64,000 nt of DNA from contig JADJXL010000020.1 in NCBI GenBank assembly GCA_016715885.1, positions 868,001 to 932,000 of the forward strand, read 5' to 3'. Origin of the DNA: Polyangiaceae bacterium (GTDB lineage: Bacteria; Myxococcota_A; Polyangia; Polyangiales; Polyangiaceae). The translations under genes and the position numbers were made by a program. Shown here one piece after another: positions 1 through 8,110 of the stretch. Below the pieces are notes generated by a model. The model saw only the letters and a list, made by a program, of their open reading frames with translations. It was not told the DNA's origin and made no database searches. The stretch's first letter is position 1; each line of letters opens with the position of its first letter.

Positions 1-214
1 TCAGCCCGGTACGAATGTGATCGGGCAGGATTTTGAATGCAGCCTCGAATTTTGGACAAGCCCGCGCATACGCGTCGACCTCCATGTCTTTCGCGCCGTC
101 CTCGTACAGCTTCTGCGCTTCTGCTTTCGCCTGCGCGTCCGGCTGCTGAGCAAACGCCGATACGGGCAATAGCGTGGCGAAGAGCAAAACGAACGAATGA
201 AACGGGCGCTTCAT
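1..214 (-). CDS. secreted protein, N-terminal part only (runs off the window)
   Basis: The ATG at 214 on the minus strand opens a reading frame that is still open at base 1, so only about 71 residues are visible. It begins with a clear Sec signal peptide: basic MKRP start, a hydrophobic stretch of about 15 residues, and an AFA-QQ cleavage site. The mature part (AEAQKLYEDGAKDMEVDAY and on) has the helical repeat look of the TPR-like exported proteins common in myxobacteria. It lies 35 bp downstream of the membrane kinase and on the same strand, so co-transcription is likely. No function can be assigned from this fragment. Confidence 0.75.
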   Translation of the reverse strand, partial: MKRPFHSFVLLFATLLPVSAFAQQPDAQAKAEAQKLYEDGAKDMEVDAYARACPKFEAAFKILPDHIRTGL

Positions 215-249
215 GGATCGGCCTGGTTCTCGCGGCGACGTGAATCGAT

Positions 250-1581
250 TCAATCGTTGAACCCTTTGACTTTCTTGGTCTTGGTCGTCGACGACGCAGG
301 CGCCGCACTCACCGTCGCTTTGACGACCGGCGTTTGCACCGCAGGCGTCGCCGTCGTCTTCGCGGGTATCGTCGGTGGTGCCGCGTCCGCCGATGCACTC
401 GCCGCCGGCGGTGCAGACGCGACGGCGGACGGAATGGCCGAATCCGCCATGGCGGCGCTATTCAGCGTCGGCACTGGCGGCGTCGTCAATTCATTCGCCG
501 CTGGTCGAGTCGCGACGAAGGCAATGCCGCCAAGCAGCACAGCGGCAGCCAGCGCCGATGCCGCTATCCACGTTCGATTGGAAAAACGCCCCGTTCTATT
601 TCCGACGACATGCGAACCAGCCGCAAGCGTCTCTTGTCCCCACCCAACGGCACTCTGCGCCATGCTCGACGATCCGTCGCGAGCAGCCCCCGCACCTGCA
701 ACGTCCTTTTCGTTCACGAATGGCCGCAAGGCCGCCATGAATTCCTGCACCGTCTGAAATCGCGTATCGCGGTTCTTGTCCAGGCATCGACCCACGAGCA
801 CGTCGAACGCGGGAGACATTCCAGGACAAACCTGGCTCGGCGGCAGCGGCTGCGTCGAAAGCACCTTCGCGACGATTTCCGTCATGTTTTCCGCAATGAA
901 AGGCAACTTGCCGGTCGCGAGCTCGTACAATATGACGCCGAGCGACCAGATATCGCTGCGCGTATCCGCGTCCTTGGCATCGAGCATTTGCTCGGGCGAC
1001 ATGTACAGCGGCGAGCCCATGATCGTGCCGGTTTTCGTGAGCTTCGGATTGATGGCGTCCCCGCCGAGCTCCTTGGAAATACCAAAATCGAGCACTTTGA
1101 TACATGGCGTGCCATTCGGACGTCGAATCATAAACAAATTGGGCGGCTTCAAGTCACGGTGTACGATTCCCAGCGCATGCGCCTCCAATAGCGCCTCGCA
1201 AGCTTGGTACACATACGATGCTGCCTCACCGATTCCGAGCGCTCCGCGTGAGCTGATAACGTTATCTAGATCGGTTCCCTCCAGGTATTCCAAAACCATG
1301 TAGGGCGCGCCGGATTCGAGGGTTCCGACGTCGTGCACGCGGGCCACGTGTTCGCCTCGAAGACGCGCAGATGCCCGTGCTTCGCGTAAAAACCGCTCGA
1401 GCGCCTCGGGATGCTCGAGAACTTCGGGGAGCATTACTTTGATGGCAAACAGTTCGCCCAGTTGCTGGTGTCGAGCGGCGACGACCATGCCCATTCCGCC
1501 CTGTCCGAGCACTCGTTCGACGCGGTACTTGCCCAGCAGGACATCACCAGGCTGAAGTGTGGAATTCGTCGAGTCGCTCAT
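250..1581 (-). CDS. membrane-anchored Ser/Thr protein kinase (PknB type)
   Basis: Hanks-type kinase, about 443 residues from the ATG at 1581; an ATG at 1617 would add 12 residues, but the shorter start sits just ahead of the conserved domain. The glycine loop GQGGMG is at residues 26-31, the VAIK-type lysine at 48, the catalytic loop HRDLKPPN at 141-148 and DFG at 165-167, so it should be active. After the kinase domain (about 19-290) a linker leads to one transmembrane helix near 337-357. A periplasmic Ala/Pro/Ser/Thr-rich tail follows, ending in a basic KTKKVKG stretch. There is no PASTA or other named sensor domain. A secreted protein gene follows on the same strand. Substrates are unknown. 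Confidence 0.93.
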   Translation of the reverse strand: MSDSTNSTLQPGDVLLGKYRVERVLGQGGMGMVVAARHQQLGELFAIKVMLPEVLEHPEALERFLREARASARLRGEHVARVHDVGTLESGAPYMVLEYLEGTDLDNVISSRGALGIGEAASYVYQACEALLEAHALGIVHRDLKPPNLFMIRRPNGTPCIKVLDFGISKELGGDAINPKLTKTGTIMGSPLYMSPEQMLDAKDADTRSDIWSLGVILYELATGKLPFIAENMTEIVAKVLSTQPLPPSQVCPGMSPAFDVLVGRCLDKNRDTRFQTVQEFMAALRPFVNEKDVAGAGAARDGSSSMAQSAVGWGQETLAAGSHVVGNRTGRFSNRTWIAASALAAAVLLGGIAFVATRPAANELTTPPVPTLNSAAMADSAIPSAVASAPPAASASADAAPPTIPAKTTATPAVQTPVVKATVSAAPASSTTKTKKVKGFND

Positions 1582-1737
1582 CCGGATTTCGGGGCAAAGT
1601 GGGGCCAGGCGTGACATTGTACACGCGAATCGGGCAGCAGGACAAGATTCTTGTCATCGTGGCGCGAAAGGCATTTTCACGGGCGGCGAGTTCGAGTATC
1701 GCTTACGTATGTTGGGAATTTGCTCGCAGGTGCGGCC

Positions 1738-2550
1738 GTGAACACGCCGCAAACGCCTCATCCGGGCGATTGGCGTGGAGGATATCGCGCGGCTTTCGAT
1801 CGAGTTCCTCCGGCGCCGCGTACCCCGACGCCGCTCGCGCGTGATCTGATTTTCGGCTACCAGGGCGGTCAAAACGCGTTACGCATCATCGGGGCCGTGT
1901 TTCTGGCGCTTGGGATTCCTTTCATTTTCATCTTCGGCGGCGGCATCCTGACCGACCTTACCATTACGGCTACCGGCCAAGCAGCGACGGGCACGGTCGT
2001 CGCTACGCGCGTCGTCACGAGCGTCGAAGTGAATGGCGCGCACCCTGTCGGGATCCAATATCGTTACGACGTATCTGGCGACAAGTATGAGGCCGAATCG
2101 TACACGCTCGATGCCAGCATCCTTTCGGTCGCGACGGCTGGAGCGACTGTACCAGTTGAAATCGTACCAATGGCACCATCGTGGTCACGCATGAAGGGCA
2201 CGAAGAGCTCGAAGATGGGCTATGCCGCCCTATTTGCCTTTATCTTCCCCATCATTGGCGCCGCCATGCTCTTTTATGTCATTCGCGCGAATCGACGAGA
2301 AATTCGCGCATTCCGTGAAGGCGTCGCCATCAAGGGGCTCGTCGTCAAGCGAGGCGAGGACACGACGACCCAGATCAATGGCAAGCACCCCTATGAAATC
2401 ATTTGGGAATTCTATGTCGACGGCAAAGCCTACAAGGGCAAACTGTCGAACATGAATCCCATGATCCTCCAGCGAGCATTGCCCGACGACGAAGTGACGG
2501 TGCTTTACGATCCGAAAAGTCCGGTCGTCAATACGGTGTGGATCGAATAG
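1738..2550 (+). CDS. DUF3592-like membrane protein
   Basis: About 270 residues from a GTG start at 1738; an upstream ATG at 1651 is in frame but would add a basic, non-conserved leader. Two hydrophobic helices (about residues 47-70 and 160-180) flank an extracytoplasmic beta-rich segment. A second beta-rich segment follows, ending in YDPKSPVVNT, the usual close of DUF3592 modules (VLYDPxxP). The two modules look like repeats of one fold. It is divergent from the kinase and is followed after 8 bp by a GT-C glycosyltransferase, so these two probably form an operon. Function unknown. Confidence 0.8.
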   Translation: MNTPQTPHPGDWRGGYRAAFDRVPPAPRTPTPLARDLIFGYQGGQNALRIIGAVFLALGIPFIFIFGGGILTDLTITATGQAATGTVVATRVVTSVEVNGAHPVGIQYRYDVSGDKYEAESYTLDASILSVATAGATVPVEIVPMAPSWSRMKGTKSSKMGYAALFAFIFPIIGAAMLFYVIRANRREIRAFREGVAIKGLVVKRGEDTTTQINGKHPYEIIWEFYVDGKAYKGKLSNMNPMILQRALPDDEVTVLYDPKSPVVNTVWIE

Positions 2551-2558
2551 GTCGTTCG

Positions 2559-4187
2559 GTGAATCGTCGATTCCGACTACAAGTCGCTGCGCTCGTTGCG
2601 CTGGTCCTGTGTTACGTCGCGCATTTTCGGCTGCTCGATGCGCGTATTCAAGACGATGCCTACATTTCATTTCGATATGCGCGCCACCTGGCCCAAGGCA
2701 AGGGCCTCGTGTGGAACGTGGGCGAACGAGTCGAGGGGTATACGAATTTCTTGTGGACATTGCTGATGTCCGTGCCTCTCGCGATATCGGAACAACTCAA
2801 TCCCATTGCATTCGCTCGTGCCGTTTCGAGTTTTGCGGGCTACGGGTCGATCGTCGTCACGTTTCTCCTCGTGCGTCATCTATCCCCAAAGTCACGCCTT
2901 TTGCCGCTCGCCGCGCCGGCGATGCTTGCGGGGAGCTTTCCCTTCGCAATCAACACGATGACCGGCCTCGAAACCATATTTTTCGCGTCACTCTTGACCA
3001 TTGCCACGTTTTTGCTCGTGCTCGAACAAGATGATCGACGCTACCGTGGATCTTCCGTCGTCTACGCGCTCGCGGCTCTCACGCGGCCCGAAGCCATTGG
3101 TTTATTTCTCTTCACCTTCGGTATCGTCGCATGGAGTCAACGGCGCGAAGGAAAGTCGGCCAAGGATTATCTCCAACGGCTCGGACTGCCCTTTGCCGGA
3201 ATCGTTGCGAGCCACGTGCTCTTTCGTCTTGCTTATTACGGCGAGATCGTGCCGAATACGTATTTTGCCAAGTTTGGCGTCGAGCTTCCGCAGGGAATGC
3301 CCACGCGCACGAGCTACCTTTGGGATTTCCTCGCCAAAGGGCTGGATCCCATTGGTCTCACGACCCTCTTCGTCGTGATTTTTGCGTTCATCAAATGGCG
3401 TGACGTGCGGGCTCGTATCGTCCTCGCCGGGGCATTGTATGGATTCTTCAACGTGGCCGTGAGTGGCGCGGACTTCATGATTGGGTTTCGCTACTTCGTC
3501 CCCTACCTGCCGCTCTTGTACGTCGCCGCGACGCTGGGTGCTGCTGCACTTTCCGAATGCGACAAAAAGGCCAAAGCTCAACGAACCATTGAAATGGGCA
3601 CCCTTGCCCTGGCACTCGTCGCAGGTTTTTTCGGGTACAACTATTCATACGATAAACTGCGCCCATTCGAACAATTGCGGCACCGCGTCAACGCGGACTC
3701 GAATACGGCGCTCGGACACTGGCTGGCCGAATCGCTCCCGAAAGATGCCGTCGTCGTCGCCCGTGACATTGGCGAAATTGGGTATCTTTCGGATTTGCAC
3801 ATGATCGACATGACGGGATTGACGGATCGCGAAATAGCAAGAAAGCCAGGAAATTTATTGGATCGGCAATTGAATGTGGACGATATTTTTGGGCGAAATC
3901 CGACCGCATTCGTCTTCGTGTCGCGTGTCCCCGGACCCGTGCAGGGCCCGCGCAGATTCGCTGCGTATTCGTCGACTCATTCGACGGCTGCCATTCTCGA
4001 TGATCCGCGCATGAAGGATCAATACACATTCGTCGCGCGATATCCATCGTATGAGCGACTGCGGAAAGCGGACGACGGAAGCTGGCAACCCGTCGCACGT
4101 GGAGCGGGTATTCCTACCGATACGATGAATACGTACTTCCTCGAAGTCTACGTGCGCAAAGACGTTGCCAGCCAATTGCGAAATTGA
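2559..4187 (+). CDS. polytopic GT-C glycosyltransferase, AftB-like
   Basis: About 542 residues from a GTG at 2559, 8 bp after the previous stop. The hydrophobic N-terminus is followed by the acidic pair in QDDAYISFRYARHL (residues 31-44) and the conserved EGYTNFLWT. This is the signature of the GT-C family that includes mycobacterial AftB-like arabinofuranosyltransferases and related lipid-linked sugar transferases. Around ten further hydrophobic segments are visible, with a soluble C-terminal domain from about residue 400. The donor is presumably a polyprenyl-phosphate sugar; donor and acceptor cannot be read from sequence. The frame can be extended upstream to 2403 but that would overlap the preceding gene. 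Confidence 0.78.
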   Translation: MNRRFRLQVAALVALVLCYVAHFRLLDARIQDDAYISFRYARHLAQGKGLVWNVGERVEGYTNFLWTLLMSVPLAISEQLNPIAFARAVSSFAGYGSIVVTFLLVRHLSPKSRLLPLAAPAMLAGSFPFAINTMTGLETIFFASLLTIATFLLVLEQDDRRYRGSSVVYALAALTRPEAIGLFLFTFGIVAWSQRREGKSAKDYLQRLGLPFAGIVASHVLFRLAYYGEIVPNTYFAKFGVELPQGMPTRTSYLWDFLAKGLDPIGLTTLFVVIFAFIKWRDVRARIVLAGALYGFFNVAVSGADFMIGFRYFVPYLPLLYVAATLGAAALSECDKKAKAQRTIEMGTLALALVAGFFGYNYSYDKLRPFEQLRHRVNADSNTALGHWLAESLPKDAVVVARDIGEIGYLSDLHMIDMTGLTDREIARKPGNLLDRQLNVDDIFGRNPTAFVFVSRVPGPVQGPRRFAAYSSTHSTAAILDDPRMKDQYTFVARYPSYERLRKADDGSWQPVARGAGIPTDTMNTYFLEVYVRKDVASQLRN

Positions 4188-4222
4188 CACGTGCACGGTG
4201 CTGCCGTGCTACACCGCGGCGC

Positions 4223-5731
4223 ATGTTTTCCCCCGACGCCATCGTCATCGGTGCCGGTCCCAATGGGCTCGTCGCGGCCAATGTGCTCGCCGATGCCGGT
4301 TTTTCCGTGCTGGTTTTGGAAACCAATCGCCGGCCCGGTGGCGCGGTTTGGACAGAACCCCTGACAAACCCAGGATTCTTGCACGACGTCGGGGCCGCAT
4401 TTTTTCCGTTTGGACAAACCAGCCCCGCTTTGCGGGCACTCGACCTGCAGGCGCACGGGCTGGTCTGGAAACACGCGCCCTTTGACAGCGCGCATCCCTC
4501 GATCGATGGCACGTGCTCTGCCATAGGCCGGGACCTCGAAGCGTCCAAACGCTGCCTCGGAGTTGACGGCGCGGCCTGGGAAAAATGGGCGACGTGGCAT
4601 GCGCGCACGCGCGACGAGCTGCTCGGTGCACTGCTGTCCACGCTGCCCGCGGTAAAACCCATGCTCCGGTTTGGCATACCAAACCTCCTGCGCCTCGCAG
4701 CCGTCGCAGCTTCCTCGGGAAGGTCATTCTCCGCACGGCACTTCAAGACGGACGCGGCGCAACGCATCATGCCTGCTCTCGCTTTGCACACGGACGTTGG
4801 TCCGGACGATCCGTGTGGAGCCATCGTTGGCTTCATGCTCACGATGCTCGCTTCGAGCGGAGGGTTTGCCGTTCCGGAGGGAGGCGCCGCATCCATCACG
4901 AGAGCGCTGCTTGCGCGCCTCGAGTCGCGCGGTGGCCACGTGACGCTTGGTGCACGCGTTCGCCGCGTGATCGTGCGCGAGGGGCGCGCGAGCGCCGTCA
5001 TCACGGAGGATGGCCAAGAGATCGCAGCGCAACGCGCCATCGTCGCAGATACATCGGCGCCCGCGCTCTACCTGAAGCTGCTCGACAGGGCCGTCGTGCC
5101 CGCTCCCATCGTCGACGCGATGCGCCGATTTTCTTACGGATTCGGAACATTCAAAATGGACTGGGCGCTCGATGGCCCCGTGCCTTGGCTCGCTGAAGAA
5201 GCGTCGAAGGCCGCTGTCGTGCACACGGGCGACAGCGTCGATGACCTTGCGAGGTTCACGGCGCAGGTTCGTCGGGGCGAACTGCCGGACGATCCGTACT
5301 TGGTCATCGGCCAACAATCGATTGCGGATCCGTCTCGCGCACCCGCAGGAAAGCACACGCTCTGGGCGTATTCGCGCGTGCCGTCGCGCATCGATGGAGG
5401 TTGGAAAGCGTGCGCGGAAAAGTTTGCCGATCGCGTCGACGATCGCATCGAACGGCTTGCGCCAGGCTTCAAGCAACGCGTGCTCGGGCGCTTCATCGTG
5501 ACGCCTCCGGACCTCGAAGCGATGGATGAAAACCTGGTGGGTGGTGACTTGGGAGGAGGCTCGGCGCAGATCCAACACCAGCTCTTCTTTCGGCCGGTAT
5601 TCCCGTATTTTCGCTATCGAACGCCGATTCGTGGCTTGTACTTGGGTTCGTCGTACACGCACCCGGGGGCAGGCGTGCACGGCGCATGCGGGTACAACGC
5701 AGCGCATGCGGTGATTGAAGATGCTTCTTGA
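4223..5731 (+). CDS. phytoene desaturase-like FAD-dependent oxidoreductase
   Basis: About 502 residues from the ATG at 4223. The Rossmann dinucleotide motif GAGPNGLVAAN lies at residues 9-19 and the strand ends in LVLE, the FAD ribose-binding acid. The C-terminus carries the second FAD motif of the CrtI/amine-oxidase family (GLYLGSSYTHPGAGVHGACG). Members act on carotenoids or other polyprenoid or quinone-like substrates; the particular substrate is not evident and no other carotenoid genes are near. A TTGACA box overlapping the stop codon of the upstream gene (4184-4189) could give it its own promoter, though the -10 is poor. Convergent with the next gene. Confidence 0.85.
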   Translation: MFSPDAIVIGAGPNGLVAANVLADAGFSVLVLETNRRPGGAVWTEPLTNPGFLHDVGAAFFPFGQTSPALRALDLQAHGLVWKHAPFDSAHPSIDGTCSAIGRDLEASKRCLGVDGAAWEKWATWHARTRDELLGALLSTLPAVKPMLRFGIPNLLRLAAVAASSGRSFSARHFKTDAAQRIMPALALHTDVGPDDPCGAIVGFMLTMLASSGGFAVPEGGAASITRALLARLESRGGHVTLGARVRRVIVREGRASAVITEDGQEIAAQRAIVADTSAPALYLKLLDRAVVPAPIVDAMRRFSYGFGTFKMDWALDGPVPWLAEEASKAAVVHTGDSVDDLARFTAQVRRGELPDDPYLVIGQQSIADPSRAPAGKHTLWAYSRVPSRIDGGWKACAEKFADRVDDRIERLAPGFKQRVLGRFIVTPPDLEAMDENLVGGDLGGGSAQIQHQLFFRPVFPYFRYRTPIRGLYLGSSYTHPGAGVHGACGYNAAHAVIEDAS

Positions 5732-5753
5732 GAGCGGGCCTGGGAGCCAAGCC

Positions 5754-6743
5754 TTACTTCCAATACGTCACCAAGTCGGCGAGCACCGTGGACGACGACT
5801 GTGCCAAGTGAGCGATGTGGTCGTCCTCCCGGTAGCCTCGGTAGCCGCGCACGTGAAAGTGACCCTTGTGAGCTTCGCTGCGCTGCTCGAGCCACCTTTC
5901 GGCGCTCATCACTGATCGTGCAAGCGGAAACGACGGACGTTCCGGCCAGTCGGTCGTGCGTGTTCGGTACGCACCTACGGCAGCCACGAGCGCGTTGGAT
6001 GTCTCGGTCGTCGTCGCATAACGAAACTCGTTCACCTCCGAGTGCGTCATGACAAACAGTTTGCCTCCGGCCGCAGCGTCCCGAGCAAATCGAACGATCG
6101 GCGCGATGCGCTGCATGTCGACCGTGCGCGTATGTTCGTCGGAAAAGTTCGAGTGCAAAGCATCGGCCAAAAGAACGGCGGAAGCCCGATCGTAAACGTC
6201 GTCGCTGGCCAAGATGCGCAGCAGCGCTCCATATCCTGCGCTCCAAGCACCGAGCGCCAAGCGTCCCAAACGCGGGTTGACGAGCCCGCGAGACTTCGCG
6301 GCGAGAGCGACGCGGGCAAGCTCGTGTTGGAAGACGGCTGCTGTCACATAATGCGAATCATAGGCCGCGGAACCGATGCCGATGTTGACGACGAGCACGA
6401 GGGCATTGAGCTTCGCGGCGGCGACACTCTGGGCAACGAGCTCGGCGTTGCCATGAAAAAACACGAGCAAGTCGAAGACGCCGTCCTCGGAATGAAACGA
6501 TGCTGGGACAAACAAGGCTCCAGCACCGACCAGCGTGTAGCCTGCGCGATCGAGCTTCGCGTCGGCACGGATCAATGTGGGTTTGGGCGGAGCTGCGGAC
6601 GGCGATGCGACGACGCGAGGTGTGCCGAAACGCGGCAAGTGCGCGGCGTAAGGTGGCGCGGATGCGGGTGGGTTCGAGAAGGAAAAACCTGCGAGCGCGA
6701 CAGCAGCCGTTGCGACGAGGAACGCGGCGCCCCGTGCGCACAA
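5754..6743 (-). CDS. exported alpha/beta-hydrolase-like protein
   Basis: The frame is open from an ATG at 6839, but that start would run into the PP2C gene. A TTG at 6743, 10 bp after the PP2C stop, gives a clean signal peptide (MCARGAAFLVATAAVALAG) and about 329 residues. The core has an LLVFFHGNAE segment typical of an alpha/beta hydrolase oxyanion loop, then a GAWSAGYGALL elbow (G-x-S-x-G) and a late GHFHVRGY histidine. Together these suggest a Ser-His hydrolase fold. Substrate unknown. It is probably translationally linked to the phosphatase gene upstream. The start assignment is the main uncertainty. Confidence 0.72.
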   Translation of the reverse strand: MCARGAAFLVATAAVALAGFSFSNPPASAPPYAAHLPRFGTPRVVASPSAAPPKPTLIRADAKLDRAGYTLVGAGALFVPASFHSEDGVFDLLVFFHGNAELVAQSVAAAKLNALVLVVNIGIGSAAYDSHYVTAAVFQHELARVALAAKSRGLVNPRLGRLALGAWSAGYGALLRILASDDVYDRASAVLLADALHSNFSDEHTRTVDMQRIAPIVRFARDAAAGGKLFVMTHSEVNEFRYATTTETSNALVAAVGAYRTRTTDWPERPSFPLARSVMSAERWLEQRSEAHKGHFHVRGYRGYREDDHIAHLAQSSSTVLADLVTYWK

Positions 6744-6753
6744 GCTCTGAAGG

Positions 6754-7944
6754 TCAGTTCGCGGCCTTCTTTTCACTGAGCGATCGAATGTACTCGGTCG
6801 CGGCGCGGACGCAGACGAGAACTGCGGTGATGTTGTCATGCCCGCCCTTGTCGTTGGCGAGCTTGATCATCGAGTCGATGGTGGCTTGAGGATCCTTCAT
6901 GTCCACGAGGAGCTGCTGGAGCTCTTCGTCGTTCACCATTTTCGACAAGCCATCGGTGCAGAGCAGGTACACGTCGTTCGGGCGCGGGCGGCCCATGATG
7001 AGGTCGATTTCGACGCCGGGCGTCGTGCCGACTGCACGATGCAAGCGATGCGCGAAAGCGGCTCCTTTGAAGCCGAGCGCGGCCATCGTGTGGTCGGTGG
7101 TGATCTGTTCGAGCTTGCCGTCGCGCAAACGATAGCAGCGGCTGTCGCCGACATGGCCGAGGTACAGGCGCTGCTTGTTGAGCATGAAACGCGCTGCGAT
7201 GACCGTCGTGCCCATGCCCTTCAAGAGCGGATCGGTTTGCGCTTTCTCGTAGATCGCCTTGTTCGCCGTTTGAATGGACCGAGCGACTTCGGCACCTCGA
7301 CGCGGAACGTTGTTGTAGGTGGGCCCATCGAACTTCTGCGTCGTAAACGCTTGCTCGATGAGCTCGACCGTGAGCGCGCTGGCAACCTCGCCGCCGGCAT
7401 AACCACCCATGCCATCGGCGACGATGTAGAGCCCCTGTTCGTCGAGCACGAGGAAGCTGTCTTCGTTGAACTTGCGTCGCTTGCCGCGATCGGTTTGTCC
7501 CGCCGCACTCACGAGGAAGTACGGGCTCGTGCGCGTAGGCTCGTCGTCGGCCGCGTTCTCGTCGACGACGATCGGCGTGGCGGCGATGGTCGATGCGACG
7601 ACGTTGTCATCGTCGTCGTCATCGTCGCTTCCGATCTTGCCCAGGCTTGGCAGCGGCTTGTTTTTGTCCGCAGCGGGGCTGAGCGTGATCGTCGTGATGT
7701 CGTTTTCTTCTTCGGCAGCTTCTTCCGCGGTGCGAAGGCTCGGCAAGCCGCTCAAGTCCGCACGTGCCTTCTTGGCTGCTCCGCTCGATGCGGGTTTGCT
7801 CGAAGCACCCGACGCATTCGCGTCGCTTGCATCCGAGGTCGCGTCGTCGACAGCGGGCTTCGAGCCGCCCTTGCCGCGCAGGAGAATGAATCCAACGACG
7901 ACGAGAACGACTCCAACGATGACGGCAATGACGATCGTATCCAT
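6754..7944 (-). CDS. membrane PP2C-type Ser/Thr protein phosphatase
   Basis: About 396 residues from the ATG at 7944; in-frame codons reach 8037 but the membrane helix starts right after this Met. An N-terminal transmembrane helix (residues 3-22) is followed by a long low-complexity linker with an all-Asp run (107-113). The PP2C domain then carries its metal and catalytic motifs: RxxNEDSF (160-164), VADGMGG (175-181), GTT, HVGDSR (264-269), CTDGLS (329-334) and GGHDN (367-371). All metal-binding aspartates are present, so it should be an active Mn/Mg phosphatase. It is the natural antagonist of the three Ser/Thr kinases nearby. Confidence 0.93.
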   Translation of the reverse strand: MDTIVIAVIVGVVLVVVGFILLRGKGGSKPAVDDATSDASDANASGASSKPASSGAAKKARADLSGLPSLRTAEEAAEEENDITTITLSPAADKNKPLPSLGKIGSDDDDDDDNVVASTIAATPIVVDENAADDEPTRTSPYFLVSAAGQTDRGKRRKFNEDSFLVLDEQGLYIVADGMGGYAGGEVASALTVELIEQAFTTQKFDGPTYNNVPRRGAEVARSIQTANKAIYEKAQTDPLLKGMGTTVIAARFMLNKQRLYLGHVGDSRCYRLRDGKLEQITTDHTMAALGFKGAAFAHRLHRAVGTTPGVEIDLIMGRPRPNDVYLLCTDGLSKMVNDEELQQLLVDMKDPQATIDSMIKLANDKGGHDNITAVLVCVRAATEYIRSLSEKKAAN

Positions 7945-8110
7945 GTACGAAATCCCCGGCCGAACGGTCGACGTCGAGCCCGTTCCTGCATGGCTTGTAC
8001 TACGACCGCGCCACGACCCGTGAGAAAAAACCAGCAAGCCATTCGTCTTGGCTACGGCACCGACGCCGCGTCGACGGGTTCACTCGTCGAACCGATGCAT
8101 CCATGACGCA

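Noticed and set aside
4184..4212. Strong sigma-70 promoter before the phytoene-desaturase-like gene
   Set aside because: TTGACA is perfect but the hexamer 17 bp downstream (TGCTAC) is a poor -10, so it is mentioned only as a possibility.
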